Under the pieces are notes generated by a model. The model was given only the letters and a program-made list of their open reading frames with translations, was not told where the DNA came from and ran no database searches. Positions 35,844 through 44,872 of a stretch of DNA of 64,000 nucleotides are shown one piece after another (the first letter of the stretch is position 1; each line of letters begins with the position of its first letter). Where the stretch lies: contig JAIZWK010000001.1 in assembly GCA_021498095.1 (NCBI GenBank), positions 310,001 through 374,000 of the forward strand. The letters are read 5' to 3'. The DNA comes from Candidatus Harpocratesius repetitus (GTDB lineage Archaea; Asgardarchaeota; Lokiarchaeia; Sigyniarchaeales; Promethearchaeaceae). Both the position numbers and the translations under genes were made by a program.

Positions 35844-36601
35844 TGAAAAACTATTGTTTATATATTGTCCAAACTTCAGGAGTACCTATTTATTATCAGA
35901 ATTTTTCTGAGGAATTTCAAAACTCAGAATATCCTCTAGTTACATCTTTTTTTGGAGCAATAATGCAATTTTCGCAGCAGGTGATTAAAGAACAATTAAA
36001 TATTATTGAAATTGGCAAATATCGTATTTTTTTCCGATATCAACAAGATTTAATTTTTATTATTATCACAGAAAATACATCTTCTATTTTATTGATAAAT
36101 GAACGGTTAGATCGAATTGTATTAACACTTTATAATTATATCAATGTTGAAAAAGTAATAGAATCAAAGCAAATGCTTGAAAATCCAGAAATATCGGAGA
36201 AATTTTATAAAATAATGCACCTGCAAGATGATTATTCCGATTTAAAGACAGAAGTTATAAAAAATCTAGTTGAAAGTGAAATTGCATCAGGAGATGTGGA
36301 AGCGGGTGCATTATTATCACTAAAAGGTGAGATATTCTATTCATCATTACCTTTAGAAGAACTTCATATTGCATTACGAGAAATAGAAATTAGAACAATG
36401 GTTGGTTCACAAGATATTATTCATGGTGAGAAATTTATACGACAAAATGAAAATAATGCTATTTTTTCGAAAACTATTTTCATTCCTGCACTTTCAAGAC
36501 AAGTGTATATTGTTCTACTTTTTGATAATAGAGTTAATTTAGGGATGGCTGATTTCTTGTTAGATGAAATCTGTCAAAAATTAGAAAAAATTGATTTATA
36601 A
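35843..36601 (+). CDS. Longin-roadblock fusion protein
   Basis: A 252-residue protein. Residues 1-110 have a longin-like pattern: KNYCLYIVQTSGVPIYYQNF, helix LVTSFFGAIMQFSQQVI, strands KYRIFFRYQQDLIFIIITEN and helix LDRIVLTLYNYI, comparable to Mon1/Ccz1/Fuzzy-type longin domains. Residues about 125-250 look like a roadblock domain (EAGALLSLKGEIFYSSL, ELHIALREIEIR, VYIVLLFDNRVNLGMA, LLDEICQKLEKI). The ATG overlaps the stop of the preceding gene by one base. The 3' end overlaps the convergent PH-domain gene by six bases. Likely scaffold of the complex encoded by this operon (inference). Confidence 0.6.
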   Translation: MKNYCLYIVQTSGVPIYYQNFSEEFQNSEYPLVTSFFGAIMQFSQQVIKEQLNIIEIGKYRIFFRYQQDLIFIIITENTSSILLINERLDRIVLTLYNYINVEKVIESKQMLENPEISEKFYKIMHLQDDYSDLKTEVIKNLVESEIASGDVEAGALLSLKGEIFYSSLPLEELHIALREIEIRTMVGSQDIIHGEKFIRQNENNAIFSKTIFIPALSRQVYIVLLFDNRVNLGMADFLLDEICQKLEKIDL

Positions 36602-37885
36602 ATTTAAGAATTCAGGATCATAAAGTTCCAGTTCTGGTGAATATAATTGGCCACGTTGAAAATGTAGTACCATATTCCGAATATCTTCTTTTTCTTTGAC
36701 TACATCAGCGACACCTTGAATATGATAGAGATCTCTAAATCTAACCATTCGTTCAAATCCTTTAGTTCCAATAAATACTAAGCCAAAATTGGCAACCCTT
36801 CCTGCTGCCATTTGAAAAATAGAAACATCAGTAATTTTTCCCATTATAACATCTCTAATACTTATATCAAGGAATTTCTTCATCATAATAATCCTTCGAT
36901 CAGTAACTGCGAATTCAAAGCCTTTTGCATGATATTTACTAAAAATGATTATTAAAATTATTCCAGAAAGAAGGATAATACCTATCCATTGAAAAAAAGT
37001 AGATCCTATTTTCAGTATTATTCCTAAATCCTTAATGTTTAATATTACATAAAGAGGAATTGTCAACCAGGCAAAAATACCTTTGATCAAAGAACTTGAA
37101 CGTTTTTTTTCATATATTTTGAATAAATGTTCATTCTTCATTATCCTTAATTCGTCGGGATGTTTAATTACAGGATTTTGCAAGGGTGAAGTCAATAATG
37201 GAGGAGGAGATGCATGTTTCTCAGTATATACATGCATTATTTGTCGAATCATTCTTTTAATTCTAAAGGGATATTTGATTTTCATAAAACCTTGGTTATT
37301 CATCATTCCTTTTGTACCTGCAGCACTTCCTCTAATATATGGCCCTTCATTAGAAGCAGTAATGAGAAGTACATTCCCAGATCGAAAAAGTCGCAGGAAA
37401 AAAGGTTGATGCACAACAACATCCACAATATTAGAATATTCTACGATTCTTGTCCAACGCTGAAGAAAAGTATAACCTATGATTATTCTTCTATCTGTGA
37501 TAATATATCTATATGATTTTGATTGAATAGTTCGAAATATTATTGGAATTCCATAAGCAATTAAAATAATAAAAGCAGTAATTAAAAGTACAATCAATCC
37601 AGTCGAATTAGATTCGAAAAGATTGTTTTTCAATTTAAAATAACCGAATAAAAATAACACAATAATAAGAATTAAAGGAAGAACTGAAATAGATATAACA
37701 ATAAGTAAATTTTGATAATTCAAATAAAATAATTTCTCTCCAGGTTCAAATTTTATTTCATTTCGAAATGTTTCATTAGAAAAAAAACTCTTTTCTGCTG
37801 AAGGATTTCGCAGATCGCTATTTTCACGCATAATATTATCGAATAACTTATTTTTTTCCGCATTATCCAAAGGTTGTGGGCTCAT
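36596..37885 (-). CDS. Membrane protein with two bacterial-type PH domains (DUF304/bPH2)
   Basis: A 429-residue protein with two repeats of a pair of TM helices followed by a PH-like domain. The first PH domain contains YRYIITDRRIIIGYTFLQR and IVDVVVHQPFFLRLF. The second contains FEFAVTDRRIIMMKKF and ITDVSIFQMAAGRVANFG. TDRRI plus the strand after it is the DUF304 signature. Such proteins sit in the membrane with the PH domains in the cytoplasm; their ligand in archaea is unknown. The 50-residue N-terminal part is disordered. It is next to a second PH-domain gene (16 bases apart) and converges on the longin/roadblock operon. Confidence 0.8.
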   Translation of the reverse strand: MSPQPLDNAEKNKLFDNIMRENSDLRNPSAEKSFFSNETFRNEIKFEPGEKLFYLNYQNLLIVISISVLPLILIIVLFLFGYFKLKNNLFESNSTGLIVLLITAFIILIAYGIPIIFRTIQSKSYRYIITDRRIIIGYTFLQRWTRIVEYSNIVDVVVHQPFFLRLFRSGNVLLITASNEGPYIRGSAAGTKGMMNNQGFMKIKYPFRIKRMIRQIMHVYTEKHASPPPLLTSPLQNPVIKHPDELRIMKNEHLFKIYEKKRSSSLIKGIFAWLTIPLYVILNIKDLGIILKIGSTFFQWIGIILLSGIILIIIFSKYHAKGFEFAVTDRRIIMMKKFLDISIRDVIMGKITDVSIFQMAAGRVANFGLVFIGTKGFERMVRFRDLYHIQGVADVVKEKEDIRNMVLHFQRGQLYSPELELYDPEFLNL

Positions 37886-37900
37886 TAATTAGAACATCAC

Positions 37901-38644
37901 CTATTGAATTGAATCTTTTTTTGAATCACTTGTTTCACTTATTAGATCATTGGTTGAATCATTATTAGTTGAATCATTAGTTGAATCATATATTAATGAA
38001 GAATTTTCATCAGGTTTTTTACTATTTTTGTTAGGATGAAATTTTTCAAGAAGAAATTCTTGAATTCGTTGAATCTGAGAAATGACAACTACTCGAATCC
38101 TGAATACATCTTGAATACCTTCAATGGAATACATCCCCATTCTCATTGTTCCCATTTCAATTCCGGCGGTTACTGGCATAAGATTCCCGAAATTAAAATA
38201 TCGCCCAAAAAAGGATTGATGTAACACCAAATCAGTTATTCTTTTATATTCAATTTCTCGATATAAAATTCCGAGAAATTTGCGGATTAGAATGATTCGC
38301 TTGGTTGTTATGATGTAAATGTGACCATGAATAAATGGAACTCCAACAGAAAGAGAAATAATATAATAAATACTCCAGATAAGCAACAACCAATTGGCAA
38401 TACCAATGATTATCGAGGATTTTTCTATCCAGTCATATAAAATTAAATAACGAAGAATTAAGAAGATTAAAATAAATAGAAGACCCCTAATAAAGCGGGG
38501 AATATAATAAGAGGCAGTATTTCGCTGCAATACCTCTAATATCTGCTCATTTTCATCGAGGTTGTAATATTTTTTGCATTGTTCCAATAATTCATATTGT
38601 TTTGGAGATAATTTTTTACTTTTTACTGATTCTTCAATATCCAT
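37901..38644 (-). CDS. Membrane protein with one bacterial-type PH domain (DUF304/bPH2)
   Basis: About 247 residues from the ATG at 38644. Two TM segments (about 52-70 and 78-98) precede one PH-like domain with HIYIITTKRIILIRKFLG and ITDLVLHQSFFGRYFNFG, homologous in pattern to both halves of its downstream neighbour, so the pair probably arose by duplication. The C-terminal 40 residues are Ser/Asp/Asn-rich with near-exact repeats (DSTNDSTNNDSTND), a slipped-repeat tail. It is the first gene of the two-gene PH operon. Confidence 0.78.
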   Translation of the reverse strand: MDIEESVKSKKLSPKQYELLEQCKKYYNLDENEQILEVLQRNTASYYIPRFIRGLLFILIFLILRYLILYDWIEKSSIIIGIANWLLLIWSIYYIISLSVGVPFIHGHIYIITTKRIILIRKFLGILYREIEYKRITDLVLHQSFFGRYFNFGNLMPVTAGIEMGTMRMGMYSIEGIQDVFRIRVVVISQIQRIQEFLLEKFHPNKNSKKPDENSSLIYDSTNDSTNNDSTNDLISETSDSKKDSIQ

Positions 38645-38702
38645 TAAAATCACATATTTTTTTAATTTTCAAATAATTTTTGTTTTTTACGTATAAAAAA
38701 TA

Positions 38703-39164
38703 TCAATTTTGTACCCTTTTTTCAATTTCACATAAAGATAGTGTTAAATTTCGAGGACATTCCTTAATTTTTTTAACAATCTTCAAAATTTTAATTTTCT
38801 CACCAGATTTAATAACTATACTTTGTGGAGCACAATAATTAATATAGGCACAATCTTCATTATCACACCCTATTGGAGTAAATGATGTAATGGAACCTTC
38901 ATAAATATCTTTATTATACATGGTTATCTTTAATTTTGGCTCTTCAAGTTGAACTAAAACCATTTCTTCAGTATGCAAATTCTGAGGACAAGTAAATTGC
39001 TTTTTTTTTACATCTACAATTTCATACAACGTGTGAGGCTTTAAATTTGCTTGACAAGTGGAATAATATACACAATTTTTTGGACAACTTGCATGTACTC
39101 CTTCAAAGAAAAAAATAAAACCTTTTTTTGCAAATGATTTTCCTACAAACGTCATAACGGTCAT
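38703..39164 (-). CDS. UPF0179 family protein
   Basis: About 153 residues from the ATG at 39164 (TVMTFVGKSFAKKGFIF; a TTG 13 codons earlier is in frame but upstream residues do not fit the family). Conserved cysteines are in SCPKNCVYYSTC, FTCPQN, GCDNEDCAYINYC and ECPRN, which suit UPF0179, a small archaeal family with several Cys pairs that probably bind metal or an iron-sulfur cluster. Function unknown. It is divergent from the proteasome gene with an 80-120 base promoter region between. Confidence 0.82.
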   Translation of the reverse strand: MTVMTFVGKSFAKKGFIFFFEGVHASCPKNCVYYSTCQANLKPHTLYEIVDVKKKQFTCPQNLHTEEMVLVQLEEPKLKITMYNKDIYEGSITSFTPIGCDNEDCAYINYCAPQSIVIKSGEKIKILKIVKKIKECPRNLTLSLCEIEKRVQN

Positions 39165-39283
39165 ATAGTCTCTACAATAGAATAAAAATTTGTAGTTCTT
39201 CAAATTTTGCCTTTAGCTCAAAGGGAGAAAATTTTATAGCTTCATTTCTTATTCAATCATAGAGAATTAATATAGAATTAAAT

Positions 39284-40030
39284 ATGGAAAGTTCAAAAAT
39301 GAGCCCATTACCCGCAAACTTGAATATTAAGCAGCAGATTCTGGAGATAACACCAAATTCTGATTATGATTTTCAAATAAACGAGAAAAATATCGAAACT
39401 AAATTGAAAACGGGCACAACTACAGTAGGTTTGATTATTAAAGATGGGGTTATTCTTGCCACTGATAATCGTGCCACCATGGGAATTTTTGTTGCCAGTA
39501 AAAGAGCCAAAAAACTTCATCAAATTCAACCACACATTTATATGACCATAGCAGGCGGTGTCGCTGATGCAATCTACTTAATTGATCTTCTAAAAGCAGA
39601 AACAGAAATTTATCGATTAAGAAATAAGAAAGATATTTCCGTACTCGCAGCAGCTAAACTGCTACAAAATATTTTATACAATAAAAAGGGTTTTTATCAA
39701 GTAGGACATATTATCGGAGGAATAACTCCAGGAGAAGGTCCTAAACTATTTAATGTCGAAGGATACGGCTCAAAATTGGAAGAAAAATACACTTCTGTTG
39801 GTTCAGGTAGTGTCTTTGCATTGGGTGTGTTAGAAACTGAATGGAAGGAAAATTTAACTGTTAACCAAGGTATTCATTTAGCTGTAAAAGCTGTAAGAAG
39901 CGCAATAATTCGAGATATTGCATCTGGAAATGGAATAGATGTTGTTGTGATATCAAAGGACAAGCCTGTTATTGAAAAACGTTATGAAATCAACGATAAA
40001 ACCTTAATATCAAATAAATTCAAACCATAA
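39284..40030 (+). CDS. psmB: Proteasome beta subunit
   Basis: A 248-residue protein of the 20S core particle. The propeptide ends at KLKTG, and the mature chain begins TTTVGLIIKDGVILATDN, with catalytic Thr45, the Asp/Lys pair (D in ATDNRAT, K in SKRAKKL) and GSGSVFALG. The 44-residue propeptide is much longer than the 6-11 residues of many archaea. It is removed by self-cleavage during assembly with the alpha subunit, whose gene is not in this window. Confidence 0.95.
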   Translation: MESSKMSPLPANLNIKQQILEITPNSDYDFQINEKNIETKLKTGTTTVGLIIKDGVILATDNRATMGIFVASKRAKKLHQIQPHIYMTIAGGVADAIYLIDLLKAETEIYRLRNKKDISVLAAAKLLQNILYNKKGFYQVGHIIGGITPGEGPKLFNVEGYGSKLEEKYTSVGSGSVFALGVLETEWKENLTVNQGIHLAVKAVRSAIIRDIASGNGIDVVVISKDKPVIEKRYEINDKTLISNKFKP

Positions 40031-40175
40031 TAATTGTAAAGTATTATCCTTTTTATTAAGGAATACCATATAATACCATATATAATTGCAAATTGTTTTT
40101 TTTAATTTTAACTAAATAACTATTAGACTTATCTCTTAGATTTTTTGTTTTATTTGCATAGATAGTGATTTCCTA

Positions 40176-40913
40176 ATGGTATTTCGAATAATAATTGACT
40201 TATCACATTATGAACGAATTCGATCTCTTCCTGATTCTCTTTTCAATCCTGAAGATTATCTTTTCTCCTTTATCAATACTGGCGAACGAATTACTGATTT
40301 AGAAAGACTTCAAAAACACGATTTACTTTTACTAGGAGATCCTAAACCTAAATATCAAGAAGAATTACTTTTTATTCCTGATGAACTTCGAACATTAAAA
40401 AAATATGTAAAAAATGGAGGAAAAATACTCCTTACTTCAAGTAATCGGGGAGATTTTAACTTACCTAGAACAATGGGATCTTTACGGGTCCTTTACAAAC
40501 TCACAGGTGTTGAAAAATTCAATTATTCATTAGCTTTCGCTGTTAATCAAGAAGATCATTTCTTTAAAAAGAGTGTTTTGCGGATCCCATTTTCATCTTC
40601 TTCACTTCCATTCAAAATAGATAATAAAAATTTTCTTGGTTTTGGTAGATCAACTTATTTATCTCTTCACTCAGAATATAAACCAATTGTACTTCTCAAA
40701 TCGCCATCTTCGACTTGGGTTCATGATTATCAAACAAAAAAAAAATACATTGTTGGATCACAACCTTTGCTTGTATATCGTAAATACTATAATGGCTTTG
40801 TAGTTACTTCAGCCAGCTCATCATTTTTGAGCAAAAATATTGAAGATGGATTCGGTATTGGGGCCAACAAGATTTTTCTTCAAAGACTTGTCAACTGGAT
40901 GCTTTCTCACTAA
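40176..40913 (+). CDS. GIFT-domain-like protein (GldG/IFT52-type)
   Basis: A 245-residue soluble protein. IIDLSHYERIRSLPDS, then FINTGERITDLERLQKHD, LLLLGDPKPKYQEELLFI and LRTLKKYVKNGGKILLTSS follow the GIFT/GATase1-like fold seen in GldG, DUF4350 and the N-terminus of the eukaryotic IFT52. The C-terminal part has VTSASSSFLSKN and a final amphipathic helix. Known relatives act as protein-binding modules, not enzymes. Its 3' end overlaps the convergent zinc-finger gene by four bases. Pattern-based call. Confidence 0.55.
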   Translation: MVFRIIIDLSHYERIRSLPDSLFNPEDYLFSFINTGERITDLERLQKHDLLLLGDPKPKYQEELLFIPDELRTLKKYVKNGGKILLTSSNRGDFNLPRTMGSLRVLYKLTGVEKFNYSLAFAVNQEDHFFKKSVLRIPFSSSSLPFKIDNKNFLGFGRSTYLSLHSEYKPIVLLKSPSSTWVHDYQTKKKYIVGSQPLLVYRKYYNGFVVTSASSSFLSKNIEDGFGIGANKIFLQRLVNWMLSH

Positions 40914-43300
40914 ATATTCAAACTTGCTTCCAATTGATTATGAATAATTTGAATATCAGCATCCAAAGCATCAGCATCTTCATCAGTTAGCATTGCTTCT
41001 TCATCATTATATGGATCTTCTTCAAGACGTTTTATCCAATCATATATTTTCTGGCAGTTGTTGCTATATTCATCAGAAATCCGAGTCAAGCGAGAATAAG
41101 TATCTTCCAATTTTAAGCGCGCACTAGATGCTTTATAGCGAAGCAGACAAATATTAGAAACTTCCATAAGATTTCGTGTAATTGCCATGACATCTAATGT
41201 CTTTGAGCGTTCTTCACTCTTTATTTTTCGCATCAAGTTAACTTCAACAAATAATAATTCAATCATTTTTGCTAATAAGCCTGTTAATTGTCCTGCTTCA
41301 TTACACCACACACGAAGCTCAAGAGTGTTAGTTTTTCCGTTCATATATACTCGGATAATTACTCTTCCTCCTGTTACCTTCGCTTCACTACTAAACCAAG
41401 CTTCAGCTTCAAAAACGCCCCCTTCGTCATTTTCATAAGAAGCAACGTTTGTAACATCAAATTGAGCCACTGCTCGATGAGCTGCACTGTAAGCCATAGC
41501 TGCAGGTAAATCTGCAATTAAAAAGGCTCGCGCATCGCTGGGAAGAGATTGAATTGCTTTTTGACAGTCTTCAATTGTATCTAAACTGCGAATAAGGAGA
41601 GGACATTTAATCTGAACATCTTTTGGTTTGATGAATATTGTGTGAAATTTACCCATAGCATCTTTATAGATTACAGTTCCTCCAATTGTAGAAATACCAC
41701 ATTCAGCGGGTTCGAGGTAGAAATCAACTCCGTGAGTATTTCCCGGATCAATAACATTGATTGTAATTAATTCTTGTGCTCGTCGATAAGAACTGGGAAC
41801 ATCCAATATTACTTTTATATCATGAATCGCCATATTGGTTTTATTACGAACTACTACTTTAAAATGCAGTTGTCCTCCAACAAAATCATATTGTCGAACT
41901 ACTTCAACTTCTCCAATTGGTTGAGCAGCACCAGGACTTGAAACGCCTTGGCTCTTGTTATCAGAAACATGCGAACTAAACGCGGTAACTGGTTGTTTTC
42001 CATCAGCAACAAATAAACGTTGAGTCATATCGATATATCCATTAATGGATCCTTTTGAAATTAAAGTTGCTAAACCCTCTTCGACTCTCTGTTCGGTAAT
42101 GGCTAGTTTTAATGCAAGATCTCTAATTGATATTTTCCGATATGCCCGAGCAATTGCTTTAATCTTTTCACTTAATTTTTCTTCAGTAAGAAACTCATGG
42201 TTTTGAGTGAAAATACCTCTTACAACTCCTTTTTGAATTAATTTGAAAAGTGATTTTCGAGCAAGTTCAGGAGCGATTTTGAGGTGTCCTGCTAATGAAG
42301 TAATCAGAAATAATCCATTCTTAATGCAATAGTTTTCAATTTCGTTCTCTAACTCGGTTTCTGAAATAGTTTCTTTTCCACCATCAGCAAAAAATGCAGT
42401 AATTATCTTATTCCTCATCATGTTCATAATATAATTTTTAACATTTCCTTCAGGAATTTCAACGCGGCGCGCAAATTCGTAGTGTACTATTTTTCCTTGA
42501 TTGTTTAATTCTTGCAATATTAGCTCAATTAATCCTTGTTCTATGTAATAACGGTTTTTAGTGTGTGTGAATGTTCCCCGTAATTTGTGCTTCCTGATCA
42601 TTTCTATTATGATTTTTATAACTGTATCTCGAGAACAGGAAAGATCAGTTTGAATCTGCTGAAGATCTAAAAATCCTTGAGATTGTAATTGCATTACTAA
42701 TTGAGCTTCCATTTGATCTGAAAGATTGATGAAAACTTTCTTTTTTTTGTCCAATAAGCCACGAACATTCCCAGAAGATAAACGTTCGGTGATAATACGT
42801 TCAATTTCTTGATGATTAAGCCCGTATCGCATTTGAAGCAGGTGAAAGGGAGTTTCAGTACTATTTTGTAAATCTTGTTCAAAACAATTCAAACAAAATT
42901 CAAATCCAGTGCGATGGCGAAGCCGTTCATTGCATTTATCTGCGCGAGTGGAGAGCCCATACTTTTCAGCTTCTCTTTCAATATAACGTTCTGAAGTTCC
43001 TAAAATAATAGGTGAATTAGTGCGTGAATTCCATGAACATTTCGTGCATTGCAAATACATTTGACCGCTGGGAAGGGTTTTAAATTCTAAAAAGGAACCA
43101 CATTGTGGACATTTACTTTTTTCCAAAATTTGGCAACGGTTTTTTCGATCACCTGCTTGTACTCGGTTTAACTCCAACAAAGAATGCTTTTTACAATAAT
43201 AAACATCAGTCGACCCAGTATGATTAAAGCAGAATCCTTCCCCACAATTAGGGCAAGTATAGTGAATATCAGTACTATTACAATATTTACATGTGGTTAT
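40910..43300 (-). CDS. Zinc-finger, winged-helix and appendage-like multidomain protein
   Basis: About 796 residues if read from an ATA at 43300; the first ATG (43180) gives 756. Upstream of the ATG the frame encodes an AN1-like zinc finger (TTCKYCNSTDIHYTCPNCGE, then FCFNH, YYCKKH) preceded by GGAGGG, so a non-ATG start is likely. From the ATG: zinc ribbon C24/C27/C45/C48, a second Cys set (C83, C96, C99), about four winged-helix units (105-395), a beta-sandwich (423-525, EVEVVRQYDFVGGQLHFKVV) and an alpha/beta region (530-645) with GGRVIIRVYM and NTLELRVWCNEAGQLTG. This last pair resembles the sandwich-plus-platform appendage of eukaryotic adaptins/gamma-COP. The C-terminus is helical and acidic. 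Function unknown; the winged-helix array also recalls UFL1. Confidence 0.65.
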   Translation of the reverse strand: MTTCKYCNSTDIHYTCPNCGEGFCFNHTGSTDVYYCKKHSLLELNRVQAGDRKNRCQILEKSKCPQCGSFLEFKTLPSGQMYLQCTKCSWNSRTNSPIILGTSERYIEREAEKYGLSTRADKCNERLRHRTGFEFCLNCFEQDLQNSTETPFHLLQMRYGLNHQEIERIITERLSSGNVRGLLDKKKKVFINLSDQMEAQLVMQLQSQGFLDLQQIQTDLSCSRDTVIKIIIEMIRKHKLRGTFTHTKNRYYIEQGLIELILQELNNQGKIVHYEFARRVEIPEGNVKNYIMNMMRNKIITAFFADGGKETISETELENEIENYCIKNGLFLITSLAGHLKIAPELARKSLFKLIQKGVVRGIFTQNHEFLTEEKLSEKIKAIARAYRKISIRDLALKLAITEQRVEEGLATLISKGSINGYIDMTQRLFVADGKQPVTAFSSHVSDNKSQGVSSPGAAQPIGEVEVVRQYDFVGGQLHFKVVVRNKTNMAIHDIKVILDVPSSYRRAQELITINVIDPGNTHGVDFYLEPAECGISTIGGTVIYKDAMGKFHTIFIKPKDVQIKCPLLIRSLDTIEDCQKAIQSLPSDARAFLIADLPAAMAYSAAHRAVAQFDVTNVASYENDEGGVFEAEAWFSSEAKVTGGRVIIRVYMNGKTNTLELRVWCNEAGQLTGLLAKMIELLFVEVNLMRKIKSEERSKTLDVMAITRNLMEVSNICLLRYKASSARLKLEDTYSRLTRISDEYSNNCQKIYDWIKRLEEDPYNDEEAMLTDEDADALDADIQIIHNQLEASLNI

Positions 43301-43496
43301 TATAGATCCCTCCAGCCGTTAGAATATCAGTTTAGATCTTAAAGTTTTTTTTTCCTATGTACTTACTGGTTTTTAAGTTCTTTATATTTTCGGGGGGCCA
43401 AAAACTTAATCACTTGATCATATTTCCCTTTTAAGCAAAAAAGTTAAGAAATGAATGGTAAAAAAAAAGCAAAGATATGATTTTAAAAAAGCTCAT

Positions 43497-44732
43497 CTAT
43501 TCGTAAATTTTTTCTTCAAGAGCATCTGCTTCAGCCGCATCGACTTCAATATCGCGACAATCCGCTGGATTTTTGTCATATTGAGCAAAATGTTCATGTT
43601 GGATAATCAAATTCATGATTTCAGAAGTTCCCGTCCATATTTGAGCCAATCGCGCATCTCGGAAGTATCTTTCAATTGGAAAGACGTTGGTATAACCAAT
43701 TCCCCCTAAGATTTGTAAACAATTATCAATTGCTTTATAACATAATTCTGTAGATACCCGTTTGGCTTCAGAAACCAAGCGGCGACAAATTGAAGGATTT
43801 TGATTTGTATCAAGTGCCCGAGCTGCTGTATAAACAAGTCCGCGGGCAGCATCCACTTGACAAAGGGCATCTGCTAATTTAAAATTCACTCCTTCAAATG
43901 CTCGTATTGGTTTTCCGAATGCTTTCCGTTTTCGTGCATATCTGGTAGCAACATCAATACAACCTTGAGCCATTCCGATTACACCTGCAGCAGAGGTCAT
44001 CCGTTCAGGATACATCATTTGATTAAAAATCCGTCCTCCTTCACCTTCTCCTAAGATAATATTACTCGCAGGAACCCGCACATCGCGAAAATATAACCGA
44101 CCTGCACCTCCACCTCGTGTTCCCATTAAACCATAAATATACTTAGCTTCCACTCCCGAGTCTCTTTCCACAATAAATAGAGAGATTGATTTATGCCTTG
44201 GGGCATCAGGATCAGTTTTAGCATATACTAAAAAAATATCAGCACCTTCGGCACCAACCACGAATCGTTTTTGGCCGTTGAGAATATACTCATCACCATC
44301 TTTTACCGCAGTGGTTGTAGCACCAAAAAAATCGCTACCCCCTCGGGGTTCAGTCAATGCTTCCGCACAAAATTTTTCTCCAGATATAATAGGTTTTAAA
44401 AATTTACGCTTTTGCTCTGCTGTTCCAAAAGTGTTGAGAGCTTCGCCACATATACTAGGTAAACTGTACAAACAACTTAATGCCATAGAAAGAATTCCAA
44501 TCTCTTCCAATACAGCCATTTCAGCGACCCAAGAACGCTCTTGGCCACCACACTCCTTATCAAACCTGAGACCTAATAATTTTTCTTGAGCCAAATCCTT
44601 TACAAATTGCTTAGGATATTGAATATCATCATTATCCATCTGAATTAGTAGTTCTCTTGGTATTCTTCGTGCAAATTCTCGTGCTTGAAGTTTTAAAGCG
44701 CGATCTTCTTCTGTCAAGAAAAAATCATACAT
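43497..44732 (-). CDS. Acyl-CoA dehydrogenase
   Basis: About 411 residues from the ATG at 44732 (MYDFFLTEEDRALK is the family start; two upstream in-frame starts exist). Motifs: EALTEPRGGSDFFGA and GQKRFVVGAEGADIF (FAD/substrate binding), GVIGMAQGCIDVATRYARKR, and IDNCLQILGGIGYTNVFPIERYFRDAR split over the C-terminal helices. The usual YEGT glutamate of short/medium-chain enzymes is replaced (IWTGTSEI), but E243 in YPERM fits the alternative catalytic Glu of isovaleryl-/long-chain-type enzymes. It reduces ETF-type carriers during fatty or branched-chain acid metabolism. No ETF or CoA ligase is adjacent; an enoyl-CoA hydratase-family gene is at 53 kb. Confidence 0.93.
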   Translation of the reverse strand: MYDFFLTEEDRALKLQAREFARRIPRELLIQMDNDDIQYPKQFVKDLAQEKLLGLRFDKECGGQERSWVAEMAVLEEIGILSMALSCLYSLPSICGEALNTFGTAEQKRKFLKPIISGEKFCAEALTEPRGGSDFFGATTTAVKDGDEYILNGQKRFVVGAEGADIFLVYAKTDPDAPRHKSISLFIVERDSGVEAKYIYGLMGTRGGGAGRLYFRDVRVPASNIILGEGEGGRIFNQMMYPERMTSAAGVIGMAQGCIDVATRYARKRKAFGKPIRAFEGVNFKLADALCQVDAARGLVYTAARALDTNQNPSICRRLVSEAKRVSTELCYKAIDNCLQILGGIGYTNVFPIERYFRDARLAQIWTGTSEIMNLIIQHEHFAQYDKNPADCRDIEVDAAEADALEEKIYE

Positions 44733-44872
44733 ATATGCAATTCTGTTCATTCCCGTATAAAAAACTATCATTATCACTTTTCATAGCTTCAATCATTTCT
44801 ATATTCCATCGAGCATCATATCCTTTTCCATAACTTCACATATAACAATTATTCGGTATCATTACAAACGAG

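Noticed and set aside
43497..44732. Inactive acyl-CoA dehydrogenase because the YEGT Glu is missing
   Set aside because: An alternative catalytic Glu (in YPERM) is present at the place used by isovaleryl- and long-chain-type enzymes.
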